Below, piece after piece: positions 32,933 to 46,428 of a DNA stretch of 64,000 nucleotides. The stretch comes from Phellopilus nigrolimitatus (Eukaryota; Basidiomycota; Agaricomycetes; Hymenochaetales; Hymenochaetaceae), in the NCBI GenBank assembly GCA_021029095.1, contig JAJOHG010000049.1:1-64000 (forward strand), read 5' to 3'. Positions within the stretch are counted from its first letter, which is position 1, and every line of letters begins with the position of its first letter. A program made the position numbers and the translations under genes. The notes below the pieces were generated by a model that saw only the letters and a list, made by a program, of their open reading frames with translations, did not search any database and was not told where the DNA came from.

Positions 32933-35900
32933 ATGACGAGCAACGCGACTTGCCATGAAAAGACCGCATCTCAAGACTCTCCTCCTCTTATCCAGAATGG
33001 GCATATCGTTATCCAAGGTGGGTCGTTTCACATCTACCAACCCCTGATAAGAAACTGACAACACTTCTCCGGTGTAGCTCACCATGTTAGATTTATTCTT
33101 CGCTGAATGAGCCTAAGGCTTATACAAGCCCATAGATAGGATGGATTATAACGGGCTTTTTCACGCTCGCCGCGACGATCACGTCCTTTTGGCTCGTCAA
33201 CAAACACCTGCAGTGGTACACAAATGTTGGTTCGCTTCTGCTTCTCAAATTCCGATTGAGCTATTCTGACTTTTCGTTAAGAAACGGGAGCAGCGATGTA
33301 TACAAATTATATCTGCTTATTGCTTACCTGTCTACTGACATCGGTGCAGATATCGTTCGAATTCTCTTCATGGTTCCAATCTATGCCATCGTCAGTTTCG
33401 CATCGTATCTCTTCTGGGTAAGCAAGGTGCACTCTAATATTGAATAAGATAATAGTATTGACTATCTTACCAGAATCACTCGACTCCTCTGCTACTCCTT
33501 CGGGATTGTTACGAGTCGACAGTCCTGACATCCTTTTTCTACCTACTCCTCACCTATCTCTCACCGAATGCGGACGAGCAACGTGCCATTTTTCGCAAGG
33601 TACAACAGAAACAGACTCATAAAGACATTACATCTTGTAGGCTAACACCACGATACTTACAGGTCGGTCTTAGTAAAGAGAATGACCACGAAGCCGTTAG
33701 AAGAGGGGAGCCAGTCAAAAAATGGATGTATCCTTTACATTTCGTCAAGTCAAAACCTGGAGTACATTTCTTTTTGCTTGCTCAGAAGACTCAATGCTGA
33801 AGCTTTGCATGAAGGACGGTTTATACTTTTTGCAGATCATGAAATGGGGTGTGCTTCAATATTGCGTTATCCGACCTATGTGCGTCCCTATCAGTTCGTT
33901 ACGATTTAAAAATGCTTATTCTCTTCAAAGTACGACTCTCGCTGCTGTAATCCTCGACTGTATTGGCCTTTACTGCGACGACTCGTGGTCGCCTGGATGG
34001 GGACATGTATACGTGTGTTACCCTTCCATTGCCATTGTACAATCTGAGTGGATCTAACATCCGTGCGCAGATCACGGTGATCGTGTCAATCTCGGTCTCG
34101 ATCGCTATGTATTGTCTTATCCAGCTGTATATCCCGATATCCTCGCGGCTTGCACCGCAAAAGCCGCTACTTAAGTTATTTGCGATCAAAGCTGTCGGTG
34201 AGTACAATCCTTGACGAACACAGGAACACGCTAAAGTAAACCTTTCCGATTAGTGTTTCTGACGTTCTGGCAGGCAACGCTCCTGTCTGTCCTGAGCACG
34301 TTTGGCGTGGTCAAGGATGTAAGTTCGATTTAAACACCAATAGATAGATTGCTGACAGACTCACGCTTTAGACACAATACATGTATGTCTTGCAAGTCAT
34401 CCTTGTATCCAAGACTAGCTGATACACCTACAGGACCGCTGATGACATTAATATTGGCATTGGTGCCATCCTGGAGACTGTCGAGATGACGTAAGTACTC
34501 CGCACCGCTTCTTGATTAGGGTCTGATACAGCTCGATCAACCTCCAGGATTTTCGCGTTCCTTCACATCAAGGCTTTCTCATACAAACCATATTGTGCAA
34601 AGGAAGGCAGGTCTTCGCATGTTTATGGGCTCTATCGCACACCGCGTCTGCGTGCCCTCGGACACGCTTTCGACTTCCGCGAGACGTTCCGTGAACTGTG
34701 GACGAGCTGCGTGTTTATCGTGCTTCGTTGGCGTGGCATTGAAACGGACAGCCGAGCACGACGACTCGCAGTCAGGGAGGAGTTATTCAGCATTCCTGAT
34801 GGGTTAGGAACGAAGTCTCGAAACGACGCTCAGGACGGAGAAAAAGGGCGCCTTCCGTGGGAGTACATTTACGACGACGACTGCGCGGCAAACGATAAGC
34901 AAGGCGGTATGCGCGTCGCGGTGGATGTTGAAAAGGAGTTCCATGTTGACAAGGAGCGTCAGTGGCTTGGGACTGGCAATGACTACATTTACGGACTCGG
35001 CTACGCACGGCGGGAGCGCAGCGCCGGACTCGCAGAGCAGATCGACGATGAACTAGAGCGCAGAGGCTTATCGACGTTGGGTAAATACCACAACGCCGAC
35101 TTGAATGGTTTGGTGGATAGCGAATTGAGGCGAAACGAGCGGAGACAACGTTCGTGGTGGCGCGCTGTCTACGACAGACTGTCGCGCGCTAGTCGAGGCG
35201 AGGAAACAGATCAACATGAACAGAGGAATTGCAACATAGCGTCGACTACTCCGGAACAAATCCGACGAAGAAGCGACCGGCCAGCTGCTCGGATAGGCGT
35301 GGACGTTAAATATAATCCCATTCCCGTCAATGAAGACGTATATGATGACCCACCCCCATCATCGTCTTTACAGAAACATAGAATCTCAAGGACCTCTCAC
35401 ATTCGCTGCGGAGCGGATTCTACTCCCGCATCTAGCGCACTCCTGCCTCATGCAGTATACCCTCCTGCTAATCAAAGGAGTCGGATACAATCCGGCCGCG
35501 GAGACCATGACGTCGTCCTCTCACGCATCTTTCCTCACGCACCTCCAAATGGCAGATCAGAAACTAGCGGGCCTTCATCCACCACGCACCCATCTTCGCG
35601 CGGAAATCATGTGCGATTGACAGCGCCGGCACCAGCAGTGCCGACGCGCGATTGGCGTGCGCCTGTGAAGGCGCCTGTTTTTGTGGATGTCACGGATTTA
35701 GGACAGAGCGTGGAGGCTGTCGCGGTGCTCTCTTCTGGTCAGGAAGGCCGGACGAAAGAGACGAGAACAGCGAAGGTGGGGCAGCAAGACACGAGAGGTC
35801 GCTTTATAACTACGCAACGCGCTTTCACCGATGACGGAGTCGCTTCAAGAAATTTGGTCAGAGATGATGATTCTATGGATCGGAGTCAACATAGGCATAG

Positions 35901-36081
35901 GCGAGAACGTGCGCGACATGACTCTGTCTCCAACTCCATCAGTCCACCTCCGACGTTGAAGAAATTTCGGCCTCCGGATCGGTCTATGACCGATGTCTTA
36001 AATCCTCATACGCCATACCGGTCTCCTACAGAGCGGGATACCGCGATTTATGGGTCTAGTGATGAACGCAGGCCTCGTTGA
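32933..36081 (+). CDS. TMEM184 / organic solute transporter alpha (DUF300) family protein
   Basis: Seven-span membrane protein. The fission yeast relative Hfl1 acts at the vacuole, where it binds Atg8; OST-alpha members move organic solutes. Exon 1 (32933-33018) begins MTSNATCHEKTASQ and ends VIQ. The next exon gives GWIITGFFTLAATITSFW, then HLQWYTN/KREQR, RILFMVPIYAIVSFASYLFW, NHSTPLLLLRDCYES, FYLLLTYLSPNADEQRAIFR, IMKWGVLQYCVIRP, ILDCIGLYCDDSWSPGWG, MYCLIQLYIPI, LKLFAIKAV, FLTFWQATLLSVLSTFGVVK and IGIGAILETVEM. These are all family landmarks in the right order. A single long last exon adds a hydrophilic tail of more than 400 residues rich in Arg/Asp/Ser/Pro, far longer than in yeast and probably disordered. 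Exon joins were placed by eye. Confidence 0.9.
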
Positions 36082-37418
36082 TCGCGTTTCTCCCGGATAG
36101 ACCTTCTGGATCCCCTTGTTTCAGCAAATGGCTCATGCCCTCCTGTGCAACATGACAATCCATTGTATCCCCTCTTTCAAGCCCAACCCACTCCACTTTT
36201 TTTACGCAGTCCACAACAGTCGATGAGAACCTACTCAGACTTTCAACTTAGCGCCGTAAGGATTCTGTACCATCTCATTCTACGACAACCACCCACGTTG
36301 GGGTCTACACTTCTCTCAACACCAGCGCGCACCTAGGAGCCTTGTCCCACGATAAAACGCCCCAGTATACCACGCGTTCCAAAGCAGCCCTTCGTGAACT
36401 CGTTTGACCCATCCCCGAACCGCCCCATCTCTCGGTTCTGTAATTCCGCAGGCAGGATTCGCAAATCAAGTCTACGTGCAAGCAGACTCCATGCCTCCTT
36501 TCACACCTACCTCCCTCCACATACGACCGAAGAACGACAAGAACATGCACATTCTAAACTCTGGCTACAAGGCTCGTCCTCGTCCGCAGCCTGGTCCGGC
36601 CATAAGCTTCCCGGGGCACAGTGTACGCGAGCAAGCAATTTTTGGAGGAGAAAGATTCAAGCGTATCTGGTTTTAAGGATACAAGATCGAAGCAGTAAGG
36701 ATACGAAGAATCTACGGGTATCGAAGAATCACTTCAACATTTTTATGTCTGCTCCATTGACGATTTCCATGGCTTTTGCTCACGGATTTATTATGGAATC
36801 TTTCACGAATCCCTCACGATCTGGCATCTTGTACATGATGTTAAATACTGATGTAATTGTTTCTCTTCCTATTTCTCTTGCATTCAGTTCTGCATGTGAC
36901 AGTGCTATTGCGTTATCACTCTTGTTCATCAGTTTATAGTTACCGGTCCGTTTAACTAATGTTACGATTTTGTAGTGCCAGCTTCTGTTATAACCTATTT
37001 AAAGTGGTGATGTTGTTTTTTCACTCATTTTATTCCTACTCATTTTGTCCGCTTCACATCTTACAGCGAGTTCTCTTAGTGTTCTGAAGCGAGGCTAGCA
37101 TATACGTCATCATGAAGACCGCCACGGGCGGCCCGGGCCGGCTACCTCAAATCGATTTTTAACTTTGTGGTTTCGTTTTTGCCAGCTGGTCATACCGCTT
37201 TCGTCTACCCTCGTAAGGCTTGTTGATGAGAGTATGCGTAACCGAAGACCGAGACTCATAACTTCAACGTGTTTAGAAGAGTTACATCCAGTTCATCAAT
37301 CAATCACAGGTTCATAGCACTGCTATGCTCTAGCGCTCTAGACACGCATTTGCCTTGCACTCCCATCTTTTTCTTTGCCCCCGTTGCAGGACTCTACAGC
37401 TCTTGCGCTTTTTTACTC
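36082..37418. other. intergenic, no gene identified
   Basis: Follows the TMEM184-like stop codon and precedes the kinase start. Open frames at 36394-36939 (plus) overlap in two frames and are more likely 3' UTR than genes. An extra downstream exon of the TMEM184-like gene cannot be excluded. Confidence 0.4.
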
Positions 37419-39745
37419 ATGGGCAACCTGATCGATGACATCAAGACCGCAGATATCGGTTTTGACGAGAGCAAAATAGATCAAGAATGGATCGAGATCA
37501 TCCAGGACCCAAGCAGTTCACTCGAGTCCTGGAAGAGCTCTGTTTTCAAGCTTCTTGATCACTGGCTCGAGCACATTACAGGAGGAGAAAGTCTGGAGGA
37601 CTGTATTCTACTTGATTTCACGCCAAATACCTCTGTACGTCTTCCAAATTGAATGTCGGAAATTGCTTTGGTTTTATCGCGCCTAGTTTTCTGCCTTTTT
37701 TGGAAATAGGTTGAAAATACGTTTCGCATCTACCGCCTCCCAATTATGCGACATCTTCTCTCGCGAATTTTGCCCTCGGTTTCCCACTGTAAAATTTGCC
37801 TTCGAGACACCAATCGCTGCCTTGAAACGTCTCGCTCGGTGTGAATATGAAAAATCAACGATCGATTTATTCTTCAAAAAAGCAAAGCAGATCTCTGACC
37901 TAGCGTAAGAAGCCATTTTCGCTGGACAGAACTCGCGCGAAATCATGAATTGGGATTTTGATATTTCAGTGCTTTCATGAGACACGCGCAACTAGCGGAC
38001 AAATATCACAGTGTTCGGCAGCTTGAGAGCTTTGTCAATGCCAATACACGATCAGATCTTCCTCTTTCATACGATCTCCGCAGAATCGTCGAAGAAGCAC
38101 AGCGGGTTAGTTAACAAAATGCACAGCATCTAATTAACTGAAAATTTCTCCAAGGTCCTCGACTTGGACGAAACCGTCTTAGCGCAAGAACACCGATCCT
38201 TACTTCTTAAGCTTCTTACAAAAACAGCAAAACATCATGGTTATCTGCCTTTACAGCTATACATAAAGGATGTAACTCGATCAGGGAATTATCCAGTAAA
38301 TGGTGGTGGGTTTGCAGACATATGGAGGGGAGAATCGAATGGCAGTCCCGTTGCGCTCAAAGTTTTGCGCGTTTTCGGAGAACCGGACGACCCGAGCTGG
38401 AAAAACGTACATCGGGTATGCATGCTAATGTTGAAATATTACCAGGTATCCTGACAGTACTATTGTAGGAATTGTGCAAAGAGGCTATTCTGTGGAGAAA
38501 CCTAAAACACAAAAATATTTTGCCATTTCTAGGTCTTTGTGCGAATGAATTTGCTCCTCGGATAGCCATGGTTTCTCTATGGATGAAGAACGGTGATTTG
38601 CGAAGCTATTTGGCTACAAACCCCGCCGAAGATCGAATTCAGATCGTGAGCCCCGTTTTCCTCGATGTTAACATAATAATATTACCGATACTTATTTCTC
38701 AATGTGAATTTTCGTAGTTGAAGGGAGTCATCTGTGGTCTTGATTACTTGCACGGGCAGACGCCGCCAATAGTACATGGCGATTTGCGCGGCGTAAGTGC
38801 AACACAGTATCAAGGTCGACATTCTTTGTTCTCTTATCCAAACATTGCAGGCAAACATTCTTTTCGATGATGAAGGCAATTCTCTCATTTCTGATTTCGG
38901 CCTGGCGAGAGTGGCAGAAGTGCACGCATCCGCGTCAGGGACGTCATCGGGGCATGCCAAAGGAAGTGTCCGCTGGATGGCCCCTGAGCTCCTTCTCCCT
39001 TCCCTTGTCGAAGGACATGACGGACGCCATACATTGAAAAGCGACATGTATGCGTTCGCAATGGTTTGTATTGAGGCAAGTCCCGGCTAACAGACGCGAG
39101 GCTATGACTAGCTCATTTACCCTGCACCATTTCCAGGTTTTTACGGGAGCTCCTCCATTTGAAGGGCTGAGCGACGCGGAGGTCGTCTCGACAGTTATAA
39201 ATCAGAACGGACGGCCAATGCGAGCTATGGGGGACGCTTTCCAGCGCGGCCTCAGAATGCACATGTGGGACATAATTAGGAGATGTTGGACGAAGGACCC
39301 GTCTATCCGCCCGAGATCAAAAGATATCTCCGTAATACTAGGGGCCATTGGTCCTTCAGGAGCGGGAACGCGACCAGTCAGCTGGTTTATGGAGCAATTC
39401 TTCAAGATAGACGGCATAACGTTTCATAGCGCAGTGGAGAAGCCTCGCCCGGATTTGCTCCTTTCACGTCAACGTAATCGCATGACGGATGGGCTCGAGA
39501 AGCGCTCAGACACACTCTCGTCTGCTCCGGAGGGCATCGCGCCACCTGGATTGCCAGGAAGCGGTCTTCCGCCTGAAAAGCAGCACTCTTCCGGAAAGCC
39601 GTTCACTAAAGATACGAACGGACCTTTACCTGCAAATTCTGAAGTGTTAGAGAACTTTTTTCGTTCCCTTTTATCCAAAACACGCTCGGAATCCGTCCCG
39701 ATTGTGCGGGAGGAGACAGTAGAGATTCATGGCACTCTGCCATAG
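37419..39745 (+). CDS. TKL-like protein kinase of the expanded basidiomycete type
   Basis: Starts MGNLIDDIKTADIG and has several introns. The N-terminal 250 residues are helical with no named domain. Kinase landmarks follow: glycine loop NGGGFADIWRG, VALKVL with the ATP-binding Lys, the hinge LWMKNGDLRSYL, the catalytic loop VHGDLRGANIL (HGD where HRD is usual, catalytic Asp kept), ISDFGLAR (DFG), the activation segment ending GSVRWMAPELL, SDMYAFAMVCIEVFTG and RCWTKDPSIRPR. These match the tyrosine-kinase-like group that is greatly expanded in Agaricomycetes and often called Tyr/Ser/Thr kinase there. A Pro/Ser-rich tail of about 120 residues ends VEIHGTLP. All catalytic residues are present, so an active kinase is likely. 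Substrate unknown. Confidence 0.9.
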
Positions 39746-41405
39746 CAATCATCTGGCTGTTGGCCATAAACTTACGCGTAAACCTATCAAGTGTGTGGGC
39801 CGTACGTCCTCGCACTCCCCGTCTCCGTCTTTGTAAAATAGTACTTGAGTGTTGTCCATTTCTCAGATGAACATTATGGCCAATTAAGTTCCATTATTTG
39901 AAGAAGCTATGAGATTCAGCACTCGTGCTGGAAGTCCGAAAGACCGAAGCTTTGGCTAATGGTGCGACACACTACTACAACGGTACTCGCTTTCCTTCAT
40001 TGATACCACTCGGTTTTCACTGTCCGATGCGAATGATATCGCTGCATATAAGTCTTGATTTACTTTTAATGACAGTATGTGCGGCGAACCGACATTGGGT
40101 CTGGCCCGCCATCTTTAGCGTTAGAATAAGTTACGAGAGAATGGCGGACGAGTCTTCAGGTAGAAATGCATTTCCGTCCGACGTACCGTCGGGTTTTGTT
40201 TCTAACTCAAACGGCGAAAAATACGATGCTCCCACGGGACTATGCTGGGAGTGGAAGTAGGTATAAATGATTATAAGTGATGCATCGCGGGATTGGTTTT
40301 CTCGGCGCTCTCAGAAGAACGACGAAGAAAATGAAAGATTGAGACAGTTATCATTTTGATCTGCAAGTCCAATGGTGACTCAACCTGTCTGCTGCGACGA
40401 CTTTGCAGCAGAGTCAAAGATTCGCAGGATGATTTCTGCAGGCAGTCAACTAAAAATGAGAAGTTCCGGTACTCGAGTTCCACTGTTACAGGTCAACAAG
40501 CTGCAACGGTGATCAGAGTGAAGAAGTCGGAGTCCTGAGGCTTGTTTGCTGATGTTTGGCAAGAGCTTCGACCTCCCCCCGGTGACTCCGATTGCGCTTC
40601 CTGGGTGCAAAATTTGCAAGTATTACATACTCATCCGAGTCGTCCACTTGAGATCATTGCAGGATAAAGACACAATCTCTTCTTCAGAGATCGGTCGTGT
40701 GGTTGCTACGACGTAATGGTAAACATTTGAATCCACATTTTTCTGACGTTCAGTGACAGTCCGGAGCTAGGGTTGCCATCATCCGATGCCAAAGCTTTTC
40801 TTCTGACAGCGCGTCTCGTCTTTCCGACTCTTCAAGGTCTAATAGCACAAGAAGCGAAACCCTCAAAGTCAGAATAGCGACAAATTTCTCAGCGCTGTTC
40901 TATGAAATCCTGACGTGTCGTAAAAATCTGCCCTCGACTAAGCCTCGACGTCGAAACCTTCAGATCAAGACGCAACCGCTGTACGAGTCGCTTGATGCAT
41001 TTATTTCGGATAAAACTTGATCTCTTCGATCTTCGATCTTAAGCTGCTCCAGATGGACAGTGTCTTCTGCGCCGAAACCTCGTTCTCTTCGGATGCTTGA
41101 TCTTTTGGCCTGCTCGTCGTCACGTACTCGATGCTGGAGTGGATGTGACCGTGCGCCTGAGACCCAACTGCCTTGGACCGACGTACGCGGGGCTTCTTAT
41201 AATCTGTGAGTTATTGTGACGAGAATATACTTTGCATTCATTTCTCTGTGTCCTTCCTTCATTCATCTCCCTCTTCCTACTTTTTTTTTTTTCTGGGCGA
41301 TTCTTTTTGTCTTTGATTATCATGAATACAGAATGGAAGATTTACACTTTCAAAAATGCCGGATGTCAGAAAAAAATTTCAGACGTGCGTCACTGAAGGA
41401 TCCTG
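39746..41405. other. intergenic, contains a dispersed duplicated segment
   Basis: No gene recognised. About 40455-40870 is duplicated near the right end of the window (listed separately). A T run with neighbouring pyrimidines sits at about 41281-41293, and the sequence then meets the 8-bp duplication of the giant transposon at 41406. Confidence 0.5.
40455..40870 (+). repeat. dispersed repeat, copy A (partner at 63305-63660)
   Basis: Long stretches match the partner copy in the same order and orientation, for example AACAAGCTGCAACGGTGATC, TGACTCCGATTGCG, GTGCAAAATTTGCAAGTATT, CAGAGATCGGTCGTGTGGTT and GCCATCATCCGATGCCAAAG. Several indels distinguish the copies; this one is longer by about 60 bases. 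I cannot define ends or a target duplication. Confidence 0.85.
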
Positions 41406-41413
41406 ATTTTGAT

Positions 41414-41634
41414 CACTTCAGGCACCCCCCTACAGAGGGCCTATTAGATATAACTCCCCCCAAGTGGGTTTGCCCTATTAGGTCCCCTTTTTCAGTGGTG
41501 TTCCCAAGGGGTGCGGGTCTTCCCAGAGGCCTGGATTTTCCCACTTGCAGGGATTTCCCAGACGTGTTTCAGGGTCTTTGGGAATATCCAGACATGGGTA
41601 ATCCCACAACTTGTCACAGGCTGTCAGGGGTCCT
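41414..41634 (+). repeat. left terminal inverted repeat of giant element
   Basis: 221 bp beginning CACTTCAGGCACCCCCCTAC and matching the right end inverted, with one difference (CACAGGC here, CACGGGC there). Homology stops after GGGGTCCT. Confidence 0.95.
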
Positions 41635-42060
41635 TGAGACAGGTATTTCCCAGTATAATAGGCCTAGGGTTGTGCCTGAAATACTACCTTTTCATGCCCA
41701 ATTGTCAATGAATGAGTCATCTATAATGTGCATAGTACTTCTTAAAGGGTTAAAATTCTAATGAAGTGAATGACCCTATGTCACTCAAACAGTTTAGAAC
41801 CAATTTCAATTCAATGTTGACCTGTATTGACTCATAAATCTATAAAATTTATACAATCAGCATTGATGTATATATATTGTACTGCAAAGCTCACAGCAGA
41901 GCAAATCTGAAATTCTTCCAATGTACACAGCTATTTTGTTCAGCATTTAAAGCTCTTTTGATTCACTTATAGCACATTATATGGTGGCATGACTGGAGCC
42001 CATAATGAGTTATACCTTGTAGTCTTCCATATAGAAAGCTTTCTGTATCTTATAGCGGTT

Positions 42061-42377
42061 TGAGAAATTGTAGGCGGATTGCATTTTCTCTCTACAGTAG
42101 GTTACTTAGAAACACAATATAGTTTTTTACTCCGAGACTGGTATCACTTCCTAACTTAGGTGTGAGCTAACCCATGCTTTGTGACTTGTGTACGACACAT
42201 TTTGGTTGTCGGTTTTGCATCTGCCTGGCAACAAGACTGACATGCATCACGCAAGTCACGCATAGGCCAGTTTTTTATCCAGATCAGGAAGTAATGTTAG
42301 CTTTAGAATAATAAACTATATTGTGTTTCTAAGCAACCTACTGTAGAGAGAAAATGCAATCTGCCTACAATTTCTCA
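42061..42377. mobile_element. hairpin MITE-like element inside the giant transposon
   Basis: Outer arms 42061-42124 and 42314-42377 (64 bp) are near-perfect inverted repeats, starting TGAGAAATTG and including GCATTTTCTCTCTACAGTAG. A weaker inner pairing (CATGC..GTGACTTG) lies in the loop. No coding capacity and no clear target duplication. Confidence 0.75.
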
Positions 42378-42424
42378 ACGTGCTGTAAAGGAGAATTTAT
42401 ATTATTGCCACACTCATGTCAGAT

Positions 42425-42665
42425 TTGTCATATTCCATGACTCAGGATATTCCCAAATGGGTATTCCCAAGATTTGGATATTCCCATCGTGGGTATTCCC
42501 AGACGTGGGACATCCCAACATGGGTATTCCCAAGATTTGGATATTCCCATCGTGGGTATTCCCAGACGTGGGACATCCCATGATGGATATTCCCAGACGT
42601 GGGTATTCCCAGACGTGGGTATTCCCAGACGTGGGTATTCCCAGACGTGGGTATTCCCAGACAAT
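42425..42665. repeat. left subterminal array of GGGTATTCCCA-type sites
   Basis: Repeats of the core TGGGTATTCCCA, spaced by AGACG, AAGATTTGGATATTCCCATCG or CATCCCA variants. Five near-identical GACGTGGGTATTCCCA units end the array. These short palindromes recall the GGG-CCC sites of the foldback element and are candidate transposase-binding sites. Confidence 0.88.
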
Positions 42666-42795
42666 GCCGAAGCAAAGTGGTGATCATTGATGTGCTTTTC
42701 TGTTTCCTTCTGCCACCCGGGTGACATCAGGAAACAGTCTTGACTTCAAAACATTCTTTTTCAATGACTGTCTTTATATATGAAAACCATAGTAG

Positions 42796-45700
42796 TTACA
42801 CATCACTACCTAAAGAATAGACTACATCACCAATGCGAACTCTCTTTGTCGGAGAAGATGAACCACGGAATGGATCATCTGTATCAGCATTGGCAAGTGG
42901 AAGAGATGCTTCATCAGCATAGTTTTGATGACCGAGTACATCAAAGGGGATTGTGCACGCATTATCAGATTCAATAGCCTCTGCAAGTTCCAAAAACTCG
43001 CCATTGTCTTCACTAGATTCATCATCGGATTCGGAATCTGTCAATAATGTTTGAGGAGGAAAGAAACGAGCTGCAGACTCAGAATTATGAAAGCATGCTA
43101 GCTCTTGGGTGGTCGGTCCCCATGATTCGGGGAGTAGCGCATTTGTAGACGGGATGGACTGAGTCCTACGGCGCCATTCATCATGGAGGGCAAGAAGCTC
43201 TTGCCTTCGCTTGTCAAGGGCGTACCGCAAACCAGATGTCGGCACTTAAATAATGAAAGTGGCTTAGTACAACTCTACAAGCGCAGACATTTTGATAGTA
43301 GACCTACGACAAGAACGGAATGCTAGCGCAGTCTGCGACCAAGTGTCCGCAAACCAATCTTGCATCGCAAATCTCTCTCTCTGCAATCGATGCAGCTCCT
43401 CACGACAGCGCGTAATCTCTAGAAAACTCTTTATACCTCTCCTGACGTTCTCGTCGCCCAGCCACCGCGGGACATCGCTGTCATCCTCATCATAAAGCCC
43501 GACATCCTGCCAAATAACATCATCGACATCCAAATCAAAGAGACCTTTGATGACGAGAGGTTCCGGACACCTCACACCCGGTGGCGCCTTTCCTTCTCTG
43601 GCCAGTCTACGCATAGTATCGCAAAGCCCGTTGTATTTCTTCGACAACTGGACAATGCCTGGGTCGCGGCGTTTCACCTGTGTCTCTATAAGATCTGCTT
43701 TCTTATGATCTAGCAGATGAATTAGCATAACGCACATGACGCAAAAAAAGAGAACTAACCGCTGGAGGTCGACTTTTGAGTACGATAAGGCCGCTCGTTG
43801 CTTTGAAGCTCAAATTTGCGGTTTTGAAGCTTGGATCGCAATCGAGATTTGACCGCACGAGCATTCATACGGATATTGATAAAGGTACTACTTCGGAATG
43901 ATGCGAGCTTTGCCTTGTCTCCTGTGCCGAGAGCGCGCTCTTTCGCGGTCACTTCCCTGATAAGGCGTGTGTACGCGGACTCCAGTTCCTTGATGGTTTT
44001 TTGAGTTTCGTCAGAGTCACCATCTTCATTCGCTATGTTCCGTTGAAGGGTGCGAAGGCGCTGACGGACAGCGTCGCTCCGAGAACGTAATGCGTAAATT
44101 TCTTCTACAGCATTACAAGCTGCAGACTTCGACTGTCCTGCACAGAAAAATCACTAAGTGTCACTACCAATGGTAAAGGAATGACTTACGTGGCAAAGCT
44201 TTAGTTTGTTCGTCAACTTGTTTCTCCCATTCCAAAGCGAGCTCACTTTCTGAAATAGCGCACTTCGCCCTTTCTTGTTCTGCACCATGAAGACGTCGGT
44301 AACATTGGCGAGTGCGATTAGATAACCATGCTCCGAGCTTGAAAAGATTACTGTTACTGAGGAACTGTACTTGCGTGTCGATCAAATGGAGTCGTTGGTA
44401 GAACTACCATGAACTTATGTCAGATTGATAACGGGTATTTGAATAAGATGCTACGCACGCCACTTATCCGAAGGGTAGGAATCAATTGTTTGATTGAGCT
44501 CCAGAAGCGTTCACAACCCTCGCCATCTGTAAGACCAAAACCCACGCATTTCCGAGGGTGATATACAAGTTGACAAGCCCACTGATGACCAAACGCGTGA
44601 AAGACAGCGAGCGCAAAAACCATCCTTTCTGCGAATTCCGGAAGGAAGTTCCATTTGACAATGCTTCGGTGCAGCTGGCAGCCTACATCGTAAAGCACCC
44701 CGACGACCGCGTCTGCTGGTAAGTTATTAGAGAGAGCTCGCAGCAGTGCGAGAGCATAATATTGTTTTTCGCCCGCCGACTGCATGTTCGCTAGCCAAAG
44801 CACGCGATCGTGGCGGCAAAGAAGTGCCATGAGACCCGTATCAGAGAAAAACCTTGTACTTGCTTTTTGCCGACGTTCATCTGCAGCTTTGAAAGATGCT
44901 TCGCATTCGTCCAGAATCTCATTTGAAAGCTTCAGCGACTTAAAGCTCGCATCCGTGACATTAGTCGGACCAGCATTACGAGCACGTTTGTTGCGCGCGG
45001 GCCTGAGCGCCTCAACCTCTCTCTCCATTGATCTTATTAACTCCTCATCCAGAAAAACCGTGTTCGGGTGTCGGCGGACCGGACCGCTATCAGTTTGTCC
45101 GCGCTTCTGCTGGAAGCAGGCGTCGAGACAGACTGCGACATCAAATCTACATGAATCAAAGCATCATGTTAATTGTTAGTGAATCAGTAAAACAAAAACG
45201 TCAAACGCACGTCGAACTGGGGTCATGCGCCCATGCGTTTCCCCCAAAACAAAGTGGACATCGGTTTTGAAGATACGAAGAGGGCCGATTCAGGTCTTCA
45301 AGAGCGGGATCGGTCCTTGAAGATTCGCCGTTTATATCTGCGTCCGTGTTCGCGGGTATGCCTGCGCAATAAGGTGCTTGAGTGACAATATTACGGATAC
45401 ATGTAGATGGCTTATACTTCTAGGTACGCCGTCTGCTGTGTTACGACTCGACGACAATCGGACAAACTCATCAATATAACGTTGCGAGGCGTCTCGCAAA
45501 GCACCAAACCACTGTAAACTCTTGCTGAATCGCTTTCGCAGAGAATCCTGAAGCGCAAAAGAAGATTTTTTTAGCAAGTATTGATTTATCCAGACACAAG
45601 TACGCACCGACGATTCGATCGTGTAACCGCGAGTCTTCAAAAAAACTTCTAGGGTGTTGCAAAATGCAGTTTGATTTGGCGGAGAGCGCAGAAAAAGTTC

Positions 45701-46428
45701 CGTACAGAACTCCAGCAAGTTCAAATCAACCGCAAGGGTGGGTAGGCATGGAGCACACCCAAACAAACCGCGATCAAGAAGTTGGTGAGGAGCGCTGCGG
45801 CAAGAGCAAATCTCAATAGAAATACTGCTGATATCTAGAGATATATCCATCAGTATACTGGCGAATGTACGAAGAAACCCCCACAAAGAATTAGCTCACT
45901 CTGAAAGTAGATGCAGACAATATGAATGATTTTCTTCTCACTATCGCAAGTACAGCTTGATGGCTCCGCGGGTGGAACGAGGTTGCGAAGAGACTTGGAT
46001 CGACGAAGAACGTCCAGGAAAGGTTCGATGAGAGATGGAAGGAGCTCTTTCCACCTCTCGCATTGTCTTATCCTTTTCCGTCTGTGTCTTGAAATCGCAG
46101 GGTCGAGGGGGATGCGATTTGCCGATACGAAAAGCGGGGTGTTACCCGTAATGGCTTGCTCACGTTCAATGTCATCCGCGGCGGCAAACAAATCATCCTT
46201 CGCCGCTGCCACCTCAGCAAAATTGGTATCGGCTCGTCCGACGTGTGCTCCAGGTGTTTGCACGAGGGTCCTATTCCCGGGAAGAAAAACCAAAGGTGGC
46301 GGAAATGGCTTCTCTGGGGAGGAGCTAGCGATATATTGAGAGGTCGACGGCCCCTCGACAAGGCCGCTAGATTTGTTCTTTGCAGCCTCGCTGTGTATTC
46401 TTTTAAGCGTCTTTTGACAAATTCTCAT
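42796..46428 (-). CDS. KDZ-family transposase with CxC cysteine cluster
   Basis: Multi-exon gene that looks intact. Exon 1 (46428 to about 45900) ends in CTCDSEKKIIH; after an intron, exon 2 begins at 45834 and continues ICSCRSAPHQLLDRGLFGCA, PTLAVDLNLLEF, FLKTRGYTIESS and DSLRKRFSKSLQWF. This is the cysteine-cluster (CxC) region that accompanies KDZ transposases. Next come RCPLCFGGNAWAHDPSS and VAVCLDACF, whose Asp is probably the first catalytic acid, then LMALLCRHDRVLW, VLYDVGCQLHRS and AVFHAFGHQWACQLVYHPRK, and FGLTDGEGCERFWSSIKQL: the conserved transposase core. The C-terminal part is helical and charged and ends GDVVYSLGSDV before a TAA at 42796-42798. It lies divergently from the Spt5-like gene across a repetitive spacer. 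Role: excision and insertion of this element. Confidence 0.92.

Noticed and set aside
36394..36939. 181-codon plus-strand gene after the TMEM184-like stop
   Set aside because: Two frames are open together, no recognised domain, and the position fits a 3' UTR.
42425..42665. CRISPR-like array
   Set aside because: Eukaryotic DNA, units vary in length, no unique spacers; repeats are short palindromes near a transposon end. The same applies to 56827-57243.
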